Both the position numbers and the translations under genes were made by a program. Below, in pieces: positions 47,212 through 60,059 of a stretch of DNA of 64,000 bases. The notes under the pieces are model-generated. The model did no database searches. It was given only the letters and a program-made list of their open reading frames with translations, and had not been told where the DNA came from. Source of the DNA: Membranipora membranacea (taxonomy: Eukaryota; Bryozoa; Gymnolaemata; Cheilostomatida; Membraniporidae); the NCBI GenBank assembly GCA_914767715.1, contig OU612073.1:19964001-20028000 (forward strand). Reading direction: 5' to 3'. The number at the start of each line of letters is the position of its first letter. Within the stretch, counting starts at the first letter, position 1.

Positions 47212-50200
47212 CTAATCATCACAGTTGACAGGAGTTCCAGATCCGCAGTTCTTCACTAGATCAACACGAAGTTCCTCGGCAATGATATGAAATGAAGATT
47301 GCCAGCCAGTGTATGCCTCTGTGGGATTATACCCACTGCATGTACCGACAGCGTATACAATGGTACGGGATCCTTTACTTATACCATGGCACATCCCACT
47401 CACTGGAAATACAATAAAATAAAGCTTAGTTTTAGTTAGTTGCAGTTCTCATCCTCTTTAGGCTACTGAGACAGTAGTGTTTTAATAATGACTCCGATTC
47501 TGACAGGTCATCGTTACTTTATTGCTTTGGGATGGTTTTGGTTAATTGATACATTTTAAAGCCTCTTAACTCGAGTATGAGTATGAATTCTCCATAACAG
47601 TTATATCATATTAGTGGAACTGATTACACTCAAAATTATTTCAGCAAAGTCCCTGATGAGGTACCTTTAATGGCCCTCGCTCGTGGCTAGATTGAATCAT
47701 ATTTTCCACTGATGTAGTTAAATTGAAAATTAGAAGACAATATTTGGCATCTTTCATAGGAATAAGGCTGACATAACATACCTTGCATAGGATGATGAAC
47801 ATTGGTGTAATAGTTAAAGTAAGATACTCCCTCTATGGTACCTGGATTACCACATTCGTTACCGTCTATCTTGAAATACCTGCAAATAATAAACAGTTAA
47901 TATAGTAAGTATCACCTGAGTCCTCTGGTGATGGGAGCCATATTTTGATCCCTGTCAACAGTGAGACTAAACACATTCATAAGCCTCACTCTTGCTTAAT
48001 TCATTCCTTTATATAGCCTTTGTGCGTAACTATAATTGTAACTAACCATCTTCCACATTGGCTGTAACCACCAGTAAGAATAGTCCTGTGATCGCCGTTA
48101 GACGTGAGTCTTAGTCCCGTATCTGTGTACTCTTTTACATATGTGACTGACAGTATATCTGCATTATCATCGCCTTTATTCATGGCATACCACTGCCAGT
48201 GCTCTATGTTTGCATGCATACTCTTGTACATCTGCCAGTTCGGGCCGTACACTTTAAAAAGCAAAACACCACAACATTATATCAACACAGTTGTGGATGT
48301 CTAAAAGGCGGCTGAAGGCTATGATTGAGCCTTAATGCGTAATGTCAGCTAAATTTGGATTCAACGATGTTTATTTCGATTTATTTATATTACTTATTTA
48401 TTTCTAATTGTATCTGAGCTTTCAGAAGACAGAAAAAAGACAATTTTATGTATCAAGATCATAATTACTCGGACACTGATTCAAGCTTCATTTCAAGATG
48501 TGTTACGGAAAAGTGGCTGTTGATGCTAGTTTACCCAAGCTATGTACATTAATGCAGCCAAAGGGGGGAACTAGTTACAAATAAAGTGTTCCCATGAACC
48601 ACATAACTTACATGCATCTACGCTCTTGTCGGTTCTGACTTCTGTGACATGAAGTCTGGATGGTGAGTTAAACCCTCCTGATATGAACCTTGTAGGCTGT
48701 GTCTGATGAGATATACAGTTACCAACATTAACTTCTATACTGTAAACTCCGGCATCCAGGCTGTTATCACATATGCCCTCGACTGTAATTGATATTGGTA
48801 TTGGTAATGGCATTGGCATTGGCATTGGCACTGGCACTGGCACTGGCACTGGCACTGGCACTGGCACTGGCACTGGCACTGGCACTGGCACTGGCACTGG
48901 CACTGGCACTGGCACTGGCACTGGCACTGGCATTGGCATTGGTATTGATTTATTTTCATTCCTATATCAAAGCAAAGTTCGATAACATTGAAATGTCGTG
49001 CTCATTTTTAAGCTTTTCTGAGTCCGGGATATTTCTGGACAGTATTTAGTGCATACATAATTAGCATGGGAAGATCTCTTGAGATTATTAAAATCAATGC
49101 GGCTAAAAAGTAACCGGTCAGATTGTGTCCTCTAGATGGCAAACAATACATGCCTTAAGATTAACTGGTCAGCGCACTGGCAAGCTAGCAAGCTGATTGG
49201 ATTGCCTGAACATGATACACAAACTCTTACTTGTTCTGACCCTCCTGTGGTGCCTCCAATAGGCCCAATGATCAGGTGAGGCTTGATATATGAGAACATC
49301 TGCCTGCGGGTCACACTCCGTTCCATTTATAGAAATGAACCTACAATATAAAGTATGATCTTGAAACTGTAGCAACATCAGCATATTACCTGGGTTGGAT
49401 TCTAATGATCCAAGACCGAGGAAGGTCAGGTGAGTTAAAAACATATTTTACTATACAACTCATTTATATCGGCTTATTAGTGAACACTGTCATCATTCTG
49501 CGCATGCTCAGCTCTGGGCATGAGCTGATCTCTGTAAAATTGAGTCTCGGAATTCCGAAGTCATCTGATTGTGTTGGCTACCTGCTCTGGTGGCATGCTC
49601 CCCAATGCGTGCGGAATCGGTATTAATAGCTATTCTCTCTTGTCACTATTAGCTGATTTTGATTGGCAGATCATGCAAGGGCTATCTCATTCTCCGTGAC
49701 CAAATTTGCTGTCAGAACCCAGACTAAACTCATTGTTCTTGTACATGCGCAAATTAAAGTCACGCATGATGGTTACTAAGGCTTACGACATCTCTTTTTT
49801 GGTAATCATACTTTAGTTTATCAGTGATCTACATGCTCAATCAGATCACGAGAGTCAGTATGCACTGTCATACATCTTAAATGCTTGTAGCCTGATCTCT
49901 CCGAATGCTGTTCACAGCCCGAGAACAGAAAAGAATCCTGGACATTAGTATGTATGCTTTGCCATTAAGTTCTTCCATTGCTGGCTTAAGTCCTACTCAA
50001 TTTAAATGAGAGAGAAAGAAAAGGAATGATACCCGTTCTCTAAACCCACAAATATAAGTAGGAAAGGATACAACAGCGCGGACTCACCAACGACCACAGT
50101 AATAAGACCCAGAACTCTGTACTACTAGAGCTATTAGTGCATTGTACTTTATCCTCAAACTTGTATCTGATGCTGTCTTTGTGTAGAGTACAGACTGAAA

Positions 50201-53200
50201 ATATGAACTGTGTGTGAATAATAGTCAGCAAGCATAGAGGATATCATCATTGAGATTGCTGTTTGCTAAGAAACAGAAGATTGGGCTGCCCCTAAAGAGG
50301 GACACAAGGTGCCCTAATCCTCATACTGAGAATGTGATACATCCTAGAAAACTAGAATGCATCCTAGAGGTGAGGCCATAGAGGACCTCCTAATCATAAG
50401 TGTGCAGCGAGCTGCCAAAACTGAACTGGCGCTAATCGGCCATTGGTAGTAACACTTTGATCTTAGCCAATAGGCCGAGAATCATTGAGATTGCTGTTTG
50501 CGAAGTAACAGAAGATTGGGCTGCCCCTAAAGAGGGACGCAAGGTGCCCTAAATCCTCATACTGAGAATGTGATACATCCTAGAAAAACTAGAATGCGTC
50601 CTAGAGGTGAGGCCATGGTGGACCTCCTAATCGTGGGTGTGCAGCGAGCTGCTAAAACTGAACTGGCACAAATCGGCCATGGCAGTGACACTTTGATCTA
50701 AGCCAATAGGCCGAGAAGCGATCATTGATCATGATCATTGAGATTTCTGCTCTATGAATTTCTAATTAACAGGGTCAGATGTTCAATTTTTGTACAGTAC
50801 AGCGAATGGAAACATTGACATAGGTGTGGAGCGGGTTCAACATCAAATTTCTGAAAGTGACATATCATGATCACATGTTTCTGATAATCTAAGATCCTAC
50901 CTTGACTAAACGGTTCTCATTGCTGGCATCAAAGGTCATATCTTCTTCCTCATTCCAGGAATAATACTGATAGTTGAAGGCTATGGAAGAAGGGCAACTC
51001 TTTGCAGCATCAACTGTGAATTGCAAAGAAAACAGAAGTCATGGTCAGAATAACTGTGATTGTAAATTTCAGTATACAATAGGATAACCTTGTTGTATTA
51101 CAGAATCAAAACTGCACAATTTACGAGTTACTGTCCCTAGTCCTATATGTAATCACTGTTGTGACATATTAGCCAAGAAGCTTATTAATAAGAGACATAG
51201 TAAACCTTGCCTTAATGGAATCATTTCAAAAAATTGATATCATTAGAGTCATCATTCGAGTTGTCTGTAAGAAGATCTCACATATTAATTGATGTCATGG
51301 CGAAAACACAAGAACCCATGAATTGGTTGATATTGGGGGGGGGGGGGGGGGGGGGAAGGTGATTCCAAGTTCTCATGCTCCCACCAAACCATCTTGATTG
51401 AGCTTGACAGCTTTCTGCTGTTGTTTTCATTTTGAATTAACCCACCCTAGCAGTGTAACAACATTAATCGAGTTTTCGCAAATCAAAACTTTCTAACCAT
51501 CAATTATTTGCCACAGTTCAAGCAGGTACTCACTTGTGGCGTCAGTTACAGGAACTACCTCCATGAGGAGGAATGTTCTAGCAGAGTTCCAGCCTGCGTA
51601 TCCATCAGTACTACCATATCCATCACATGGGTCAATGCTAGAGGCGACCAGTATGTCTCCTGCATCCAAACCCCAACATGTACCATCAACTGTTAGAATA
51701 GATTAGAGTGGTTATGCAGATTTAATAACATGTAGAGTCGAGTCAAAAATGCTTGCACCTTGTAAAGAGAAATATTCTCAAATCATAATTTAAGAGTGAG
51801 AACAAACATGACAAACACTAACACACAAACACACGCAAAAGTTGTTCCATGTAATCAGCGCAGACCATTCTTCATTTCCTTTAATTTTCCTCCGCGTACT
51901 TCCCGTTCTCATTTTGGATTATGTCCTCTATATGTTAAGAGAAGATAACTTTCTCTATATGATTATCTTAACTTTTGATACAAACCTCACAAATGACACT
52001 TACTGTCCATGGCCCTATGGAAATCTCCTGTCGTTTCACTGTAGTCGAGCTGTTCGATGGTTCCTGGGTTGGTACATTTATCGCCATCAAATGTCAAGTA
52101 CCAATGATGGCAGTAATTAGCAGCTTGATAATGACCTCTGGCATTGTTGTGCTGAATAACTCTTAGTCCAGTGTCATGGCGAAGCTTTGGATAGGTGGCG
52201 AACTACAGATAAATTAATCGTAAACTACATTATTGTTGAATGCCCGATGATTTTGGTTCTCTGCTGTATATGCTTGTATATGTGATAGTCCTGATCCCTA
52301 TGATGACAGTTTAGTCAGCAGGGTGACAATCACAATCTCACCCAGCGTCTCGTCATATTGTACAGGATAAATGGCGTGCCATTCATCCTAGCCAGGTCCT
52401 TGCGGAACTGGAGTAAAAATACCGGAGGTCTACTGTGTGTTTGCACACCCGGTTGTCGACAGCCAACCAGATGCCTATCGGACAACCACCGGATGCTGCG
52501 CGGACAACCGGCGGTTGTCCGATAGGCATCTGGATGGGTTCTTAGCGCAGCACACCCCACATGCAGTAAAAATATCCCCTCTGCCTATTCGATAAAAAAA
52601 GTAGCCAGAATTCTGGCGGGCAAGGGTATAGGGTGCGGCTTGAGTACTATGGGTCCATGTACCTGTACTCTAGGATGGAAAACCCACTCCGCAATGAAGA
52701 CATAGACATAGTAGAAGGAAATCCTGATCACTTCAAGGCTCTTTTTCCCCTTATATTGGGTCTGATAGCAAAGTGAAGGCCAGAAATCAACTCAAAGTAC
52801 AGAAAAAGTAAGAGCCCTCTAATTATACACCCTCTGAGGGAGATCTGTGTTTGACCAATGATTTGTGATTCCTCGCAAATCGACGTTCGTTTGCTAGATA
52901 TATTAATAACCTCTTTAGACTTGTTTTCCTAGAACCCATCCATTCCTCCACACACGACTTTGATTGCAGTGGTGCCTGTTATAAATGCTAAATTGGTATA
53001 ATTCATCTATCATCATATCATCAAATATAATGTACCAGTGGAGTGTCAACCAGGATTAAATAAAATTCATTTCTGTCATCAAAATAAAAACCGACTCTGT
53101 CTCAACGACACACTGCACGCTTCTACATTATGTCTTAACTTCAGAAAAATAAGTAGGCTATGGCTATCAGGTAAGAGAGCATAGCTCACCCAGTTGATCC

Positions 53201-56200
53201 CTGTGTCTCTTCCATCACTTTGGTTAGGGCTCCAGTAATGTCTCAGATTTAGAAACTGCATAGCCAGATCACACAGATCTCTTTCATCAGCTACAAATAT
53301 CATAAAACATTTCAAGATCAAGAAAACAAAACCAAACATTTTATAAAGGATTCCGGATAACTCTGAAAGACTTGTTAAGATAAATTGCACACAATTTGGC
53401 ACCAGCAATTTAAAGAAACAATGGTTATTTGTTTCACAGACAATTTGCAAACAATAAAACACTTTGTTTTGTACCCACCTAGACACATAGGAGAAGATAA
53501 GGATTCAGAGTGACAGCTACTAACACATAACTGATCATTAGGACATGTGTACCCACCACAGTTATTATTCTACAAACACAATCAAGCTTATAAACATGTG
53601 CAGAAAAATAATGTCAGAGACAGTATGCTACAGTAGTAGCCGACATATTAAGGAATATTAAAGACGCTGCAGAAAATTGAGACACCTTGGGTATGAGCGT
53701 ACTGAGATATTGACCTATCGTGTGAGATTGTTACAGGGCAGCAAAGACAAATCCAAACATGTGTTAGAACTTAATTACTTTTAATTCTTTTGGCTTAGCT
53801 TTAGGCCACGCCTGCCAAAAATATTTTCGAGGACTTTCAGTCCATATGATAAACGAAGTCGACACACAAAATTAGAAAACTTTGTATTTCAGCAATAAGC
53901 CTAAACCTATCGTTATTTCTGTTCAGATAAAAGTATTTTTTCTGGCACAATAATCAACCGTCACAAACAGCAATTTGAAGTAATAGTATAATAGGAGTTA
54001 CTTCTTTTATGTCAAGGGAGGCCAACTTCCACCCAGACTGTTCTGTGAGGCAGTTGTCTCAACTCACTGTTTTTGACAAACATCATATGCACTGTGATAC
54101 GACGGCCATTACTTGCATTTGAATTTTCTAACTCACTGGATCCGCATATGGACAAATAGATATAGTCAAGTAGCATTAAGCATTAAAGCATTAAGTTATT
54201 AACCTAAAACTCCATTGTAACCCTTACCCAAATGTTCAGTTGAGGCAGGTCTGGCATGACCCCTGGGACTTACATGCCTTTTCTTTGCCAATGTCCGGTA
54301 TCCATCCCCAAAGATACTAGACATTGGCGAAGTAAAGGCATATAAGTCCCAGGAGCCGATAAGGTCAGGTAAATAATAATACACAGACGTGTGCTTTATG
54401 ACCTGTGAGTCTGCCTCTACTCTGAATTGCCCTGTTTTGTTGATGAGTTAATAATTAAATAATCAATATGTTCAGCAAAAAGTGCAACCTAGCCAACGGT
54501 TTGCTCTGATTGATTGGGGAAACAGCCAATCAGAGCCGTACACACTTGCTAGGTGCAACCAGGTGAAATAAAGAGCGACCTCAGGATGCACTTAACTTTC
54601 ACTAGCTCTATCAACTATCACTGCTATCAATAGCAATTGTACCATTACAAATTTTAGCAGAATATCTGCAATTTCTGTTACACAAATTCTGATAACTTAC
54701 TGCATTCTTTTTGACGATCTCATACAGAAAGCCGTTCTCTCCGGAACATGTGTCCACACCACTTCCTGTGACATCGTTCATTGTGTGACACATACCATCT
54801 AAAAAAGGATGCAAGAATATTTAATACATGTAAACAGTGGTATTCTTGGGACAAATATTTACAAAGGTTCCTGAATTTTTTCATTGTCTTAGATGGAAAT
54901 GATGTTAAACTGGTGTGCAACAGATGTGTCTGTTGAAAATCTATTAATCATTCTAGGAGTTGATTGTATGCAATTGAATTTGGATCGGTCAATTTTCTTG
55001 AAACAATGCCGTATTTAGTGAACAAAGGCAAACTAAATAAGCTACAAATTCCTATGATCAATAATACATCGTCCATTTTGTTATACAGCCAAATCATTGA
55101 TTATTTTAATGGCCTCCAAGCATTCATATAAATAGGGCTGATATAAGCTGATCAATACAATTATTGATTTGGGCATATTTATTAATTAATATCTTGTGGC
55201 AAAGCATTTAAAAATGTGATTGCACCGATTTGGCACGTGCTACCAGATCAAATCAAGAGTATGGCCCAAGAATGATTCTTTGTTAAAACCTTGGCTTCAA
55301 AGAATTTTTTCCTCCTATCCAGATCAAACAAATATATGAGTGAGGATTGAAGGAAGAAAAGGCTCAGTAGTTCAAAGTGTGGTGCAACTTTTAGCTTATT
55401 TACGCATGATTTTTAATTTACTTATATATTGAATTTAAAAATGTGACAACACACTGGCATTTGATGAATTTTGTACCCTTGAGTTTAATTCACCAGGATG
55501 ATTGACTGTAATGAATCAGCTTACCTTGTTGATCTCTGTAAGCAGATGTGCAATCTGAGGGGAAATTACTCCTACATTTATCCAGACATTCTATATCCGT
55601 TCTTGTATACTGTGAGTCAGTAATGAGAGAATTACTGTCCAATACACATGAAGCTTCACTGCTGGCCTTCAGTCCACATGTAGGGAACTCTGTAAAACAA
55701 CAAGAGCACTACTTGATATACAACTGACTTATTTTATAAAACAAAGTTGATGGGTGAGGTTGATATTATACAGTTACAAACCTATAATTTCTGAGCAATG
55801 GTGTCTGTAAATACGGAATCAGTACACTAAAGCTATTTTGTGATTATTGATAAAAGCTTCGTTACTGACCTATACTCGAAAAGTGATTTCAAATTTCCGA
55901 TTTTCAGTTCTGTCTATTTTAAAAATAATAGAAGAAACAATATGTTTTGTTTACAAACTACATTGATTACAATTAGGCATTGCGTTAGACGAATACAGAG
56001 TCAATATATTTCATTGCTAGTCAATCTCTCCTCTTCCTGTTAATTATTGGATTGATGAGATTGTACTTCAATATCAATAAGATGTTGAGCTGCTAATGCA
56101 ATGTCTTGAAAATTAATGCAGCTTTTTAGTAGATGCCTAACCAAAACCCAGACAGATAGCACAGTTTCCTGACAGTGTGTTTCTCAAATCTTCAATCATG

Positions 56201-57605
56201 CATTTCAGACCCTCCCACTTTGCTCAATAGATTGCTGAAAGGTTTATGTGATGAGCCGTTCTGAGAAGGCGAACCTGAACCATTTTAAAAAAGTCTCAGA
56301 ATATAATTTAGGGGCAGTAGACATGCACATCAAAAATAATGCTCATATAATATGCATAATGCCAGCCGATAGAATCCTAGCAATCCATTTACATGTTTGG
56401 TCATAAAAGTTTAGGATCTTGTTGGACCGTCTGATTGTCACGCCAGAGCACATCTTGTCTGAGCCCCCTAGACTCTTTCCCCCGTTGCTAAATAAAACTA
56501 GGGAATTTTTTATGGCTATATTTGGGTTCAGTTTGGGATTGGGGCTGCCGCTTCAGTACATGATGTGGTAAAAGGACAGCGTTAGATTAGATTAGATTAG
56601 ACTTTGCCTTACATTCTTAATTTTAGCAGATACTGCAATATCTTTGTTTTGATTTTGATGGAAATGTAAGTGATACAAATAGTGAAAACACTAAAAAAGT
56701 TCTGATGAAATAAAACTTGATTCACATATACAGAGAAATTACAACTGTCAATTTATCATATTTTAATTAAAATTTTATTTAATCAACTACGAGTTTAGGT
56801 GAATTTCAGTCGCTCCCATTCTACTGGTGAGGCACCACCATAGACTAAATAGTAAACCTAGACAGGACACTATATACAGCTGAAGTGAGGAACTTAATTG
56901 TAGGGCAAAGTAACGTCATTGGAAGGTGTAGAAGCAATTAAGCTATCATTTATTTACTGACTATAATCACGGTTGTTTGTTCATAACTCGATCAATTTTT
57001 ATCAGATTTTGGATTTGAAAATTGCATTACAATCAGCAGCATCTTGTTATCGACTTGATGCTGTTTCTTCTGCAAACAAATTATTTTACCTAAAGTTAGT
57101 ATCAAACTTTTCAGGACAAGCTGCTAATTCTATTGTAATTTTCAAAATCGGAATCCGATCAAAATTGATCGAGTTATTGACAAATAACCTGGATTTTGGA
57201 CAGTAAATCAATGATAGCATCATTGCTTCTACACCTTCCAATGACGTTATGTTGCCCCCAATCAACTGCCTCAGTGCCCCAATGCTAATGCTCCATATAG
57301 TGTCCTGTCTAAGTTTATTTTAAGTCTATGAGCACCACAAAGGTGCTTGAAGGGCTCAACTCTGAATGCAGGAGAATAGGATCATGCATACCTTAACGTA
57401 TCTGAATCTTACCTAAGACACTCGATGACCTTGAGAGTTCAGAGATACTGAGTATAGCACCACATATCCACAGCAGGGAGACAGCAGAGTCCATATCAGC
57501 AGTTATTAAGGCTATTAATCTGTATCTTGAGTCTTTTGTAACCCTTTGGCTATTTTGTGAGCTGACATCCAGTATATCCAAGCAGCATGTTACATATAAG
57601 ACAAC
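47212..57605 (-). CDS. Gene D: secreted protein with three CTHRC1-like domains
   Basis: Fourteen coding exons (minus strand, 5' to 3'): 57413-~57605 (ATG 57492-57494), 55525-55689, 54701-54798, 53479-53569, 53190-53290, 52004-52202, 51534-51689, 50901-51013, 50088-50194, 49231-49340, 48612-48782, 48047-48251, 47782-47879, 47212-47402 (stop 47212-47214). The coding sum is 1,887 nt, giving 628 residues. The signal peptide begins MDSAVSLLWICGAIL. Domain 1 contains HHWYLTFDGDKC and GWNSARTFLLMEVVP, domain 2 FISINGTEC and EGICDNSLDAG, and domain 3 CGRW|YFKIDGNEC and GWQSSFHIIAEEL. No frame damage is seen. The upstream limit of exon 1 is an approximate 3' splice site. Intron 1 holds a P-like MITE, intron 8 a U2-headed repeat and intron 10 a hexanucleotide minisatellite. 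Confidence 0.88.
48795..48948. repeat. Hexanucleotide minisatellite (TGGCAC)n
   Basis: About 25 units of TGGCAC, grading into TGGCAT and TGGTAT at both edges. It starts only about 12 bp from the 3' splice site of exon 11 of gene D (48782/48783), so the usual pyrimidine tract is replaced by GTGCCA units. Paralogs A and B have unique sequence at this position. Confidence 0.95.
50246..50722 (-). mobile_element. Two tandem copies of a U2-snRNA-headed repeat
   Basis: Two units of about 235-240 bp (50246-50480 and 50481-50722) in intron 8 of gene D. Read on the minus strand, each starts with a match to the 5' end of U2 snRNA. The upper copy has ATCGCTTCTCGGCCTATTGG followed by CTTAGATCAA, against the canonical ATCGCTTCTCGGCCTTTTGG and CTAAGATCAA. 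Similarity to U2 ends after about 35 nt. The rest is a shared unrelated body with GC-rich hairpins. The direct repeat ATCATTGAGATT-CTG flanks and separates the copies (50246, 50481, 50735), as a retroposition target duplication would. It is a SINE-like element rather than a functional U2 gene. Confidence 0.7.
51335..51355. repeat. Poly-G run of 21
   Basis: An uninterrupted G tract in intron 7 of gene D. Similar shorter runs occur near 5391 and 9778 (G) and 16053 (C). They are length-unstable and error-prone in assemblies. Confidence 0.9.
52440..52560. repeat. GC-rich palindrome in intron 5 of gene D
   Basis: Arms around 52468-52494 and 52507-52533 contain CCAGATGCCTATCGGACAAC and its complement, with a centre near 52500. 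It is much richer in GC than the surrounding DNA, so it may be another foldback insert. Confidence 0.75.
54240..54565. mobile_element. One or two foldback elements in intron 3 of gene D
   Basis: An inverted repeat with CTGGGACTTACATGCC and CTTTGCCAATGTC against their complements spans 54265-54352. A second, with GCAACCTAGC and CTCTGATTG arms, spans about 54484-54560. No coding sequence is present. Confidence 0.6.
56580..56603. repeat. (AGATT)n microsatellite
   Basis: Four to five copies of GATTA in intron 1 of gene D. Confidence 0.85.
56839..57330. mobile_element. P-like MITE in intron 1 of gene D, 492 bp
   Basis: The ends are CATAGACT-AAAT-GTAAAC and the inverse of CATAGACTTAAAATAAAC. Both continue into CTTAGACAGGAC/CCTAGACAGGAC, giving terminal repeats of about 35 bp. 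Flanks GGCACCAC (56831-56838) and AGCACCAC (57331-57338) are an 8-bp duplication with one change. No open frame of note, so non-autonomous. Confidence 0.8.
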
Positions 57606-58740
57606 CTAAATAAAATATTTGTGTATTGTAAACACTATAAAGAAACAAGTGGTAAATTAATGATTGATTTTCTTTTGTAAGCATATTGATCCTTTACAAG
57701 AATTACCGTGTTAACGATTAAAAACTACCAGATATGTTTGTGCCTACATGTATTGATCCGATAGATCATCAATATTGTGAAATTGAATGTACACTCTATG
57801 AGACATGGACAGATAAAGTATTGCTGATTGAAGACTTTAATGATTGATCGAGGTCATCTCCTGTGAGCCATCTGCTTATCTCAGAGATGAAAACTCTCTT
57901 GAGAGTTGTATCGAAACTTTTATATAAATCAATATTCAAGAGTGGCAAGTGAAGGAGAGTTGAGAAAATTAATGATTCATTTATCGAGTCTCTCATATCT
58001 CGATTTTAAATTACACACAATTTTGTGTATTTTTTAAAATTGAAAATACATTTCTGGATGCAAGCAGGGCCGTAAATTGTCCCCACAGTCTAAGCGAAAT
58101 GCTATGTTTGAGAGCTGAGGCATAATAATCTCATGTCTTAATAAATTATATATATACTTTTATTGGCAACCAGAGTAATCTCATTCGAAATGTTTTGCAC
58201 TCAGTGCCAGACAAAAAAGAGAAACAGAAAGGAAATAATATCATAAATGATGTTTGTCAAGTAGATAATATAATATATGAATGAATAGTAAAGTTTTGAA
58301 TGAACTGAACTTCTCTTTAGATCTCAAATGTAACGGTTAAGAATTGTATGTAGCAGAAACCTTGTATCTTAGATTGTCTGTATGATATAAAAGTAAATAT
58401 TCATCACGAAAATTGAACTTGGTAGTGTTTTTAGATCCTCTATATATAAATGGAGGTGTCAAAAAATTGTTTATCTTATGCGCAAAAAGTGAAGTGAAAT
58501 AACAAACAAGCTTAGGAAGAGGTAGGAGTTGTAATGATTGTGTAATGGATTCTGTTGGAATGAGATAATATGGGATGTATGTAATGCACATTTGTGATGA
58601 TGCGTAAAGCCTGTTTTTGCAACGGAGCGGAGCGAAAAAATTTTTTTAATATTTTTCGTGTCCTGCCAAAGTTTTCACCTCACAGCTCCCGCCCTCTCCC
58701 AAGGGAGGGAAATTTTCGCAAATGATTGTGAAATAAAGAA
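57606..58740. other. Upstream region of gene D, no gene seen
   Basis: AT-rich non-coding DNA. The promoter and any non-coding first exon of gene D should lie here. Unlike A and B, I did not find the shared first-exon donor. Confidence 0.35.
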
Positions 58741-58789
58741 TTCAATATGGAAAATTTCAGCCATAATGCAGGAGCACTTGTCACAAAGG

Positions 58790-59143
58790 GAATTTTTGTT
58801 CACAGAGACTGTTTTGCAAAAATAAAATTACTATAATGTTAGAGAAACTTGTAATTTTAACATCCAAATGTCACTGTTTTGTGTTATTTCGAAAGGACAA
58901 CAGCCTGATAAAGTAGTAAGAGTGGCTGGGAAGCTAATACAGAATGGCCACGCTCACTATTTAGAAATATTTTGAGCTTACAGAGCACTACGCATACTTG
59001 GTTCTCTACATAAAAAAAGGGGAATCAAAATTAATGTATAAAAGGTTTTACAGGCATAAGGCCACAATTAGGCCACAAAATATTACCCATTAGGTCGCAC
59101 TGGCAAAAAGGCCGCAGGTTGCCCACAGCTGCTCTAGATGATC
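58790..59143. mobile_element. Dispersed repeat, possibly hAT-like, copy 2
   Basis: Shares several blocks and the right end (GCCGCAGGTTGCCCACAGCTG) with 9921-10316. It abuts the LINE remnant; the last few bases, CTCTAGATGA, are common to both copies. Confidence 0.45.
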
Positions 59144-60056
59144 CTGCCATGAAAGCGAGTCATTCAACACAAAACCCAGAAGTCTTTTAGTTCTCTGTCT
59201 GTTTAGTTTTTCATGCCCTATGTACAGTTCCAGGTCATAAAGGGGATCTGAGATATTAAGTAGCATGTAATGAGATTTCTGAACATTTATAACAACGATT
59301 GCACCAATCCAGTCATTTAAATCTTCAGATGCCTTTGCCTTTAGTTGTCGAAGGTTTTTATTAGATGACAGGAACACTGTATCATCAGCATATGCATATG
59401 ATGATGAGTCTGATTTTGATGAAGTTAATAAATCATTTATGAAGATGAGAAACAAAGTTGGTGCTAGGATTGGACCTTGAGGGACCCCTATCGTGATAGG
59501 CAATCTACAAGATTCAATATTATTGAGTTTAACAAACTGCCTTCTGTCTGCCAGAAAGGTGTCAAGAGGTTTTAACACATTTCCTCCAATGCCACAAGCC
59601 TTAAACTTATTGTGTAGTAAAACATGGGAAACACAGTCAAATGCCTTTTTAAAATCCAGAAAAAGTAATGTCATAATATTTCCATTAATTTTCTCCACCA
59701 ATTTTAAATAAACTGTCTGAACAAGAATGGCCTTTTCTAAATCCACATTGAAGCTCATGGATGATTTTGTTCTCAGTGAGATATTCTTGCAGATGGTGAT
59801 TTATGTGTTTCTCAAATATTTTTGAAAGAACAGGTAAGACTGAAATTGGCCGATAATTTGATGGGTTTTTTATATCCCCAGATTTATGTATTGGTGAAAC
59901 TCGAGCCAGTTTCCATATTGAAGGGAACTGTCCTTCGCTTAAAACCCTGATAAACATATAGGTGAAAATATCCACAATATAAGGCCAAACAAGCTTCAAC
60001 ATCTTCACTGTTATTCTGTCAGGTCCTGTACTTTTACTATCAGGAATGTGGAACAA
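59144..60056 (-). mobile_element. Non-LTR retrotransposon remnant, third copy
   Basis: Reverse transcriptase on the minus strand. The upstream part (59685-60056) has STGPDRITVKMLK, ISPIHKSGD-like VSPIHKSGD, NYRPISVLPVLSKIFEK and CGFRKGHSCSD. A frameshift near 59700-59750 leads into LDFKKAFDCVSH, GVPQGPILAPTLFLIFIND and the catalytic YADD (SYAYADDTVFL) near 59390. It is 5' truncated, frameshifted and inactive. It differs from the two elements at 20-22.7 kb and is CR1/jockey-like. Confidence 0.8.
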
Positions 60057-60059
60057 TAT

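Noticed and set aside
48571-48985. Long Val-Pro, Gly-Thr or Ala-Leu dipeptide-repeat ORFs in several frames
   Set aside because: They are translations of the (TGGCAC)n minisatellite in intron 10 of gene D. Only the part below 48783 is exon 11.
50450-50722. Functional U2 snRNA gene
   Set aside because: Only the first ~35 nt match, with changes in them; the branch-site recognition and Sm-site regions are missing.
52321-52400. A relic of exon 5 near 52335, from the word CTCACCCAG-CGTCTCGTC
   Set aside because: Similarity covers only about 20 bases with a gap and no further exon 5 sequence follows; chance cannot be excluded.
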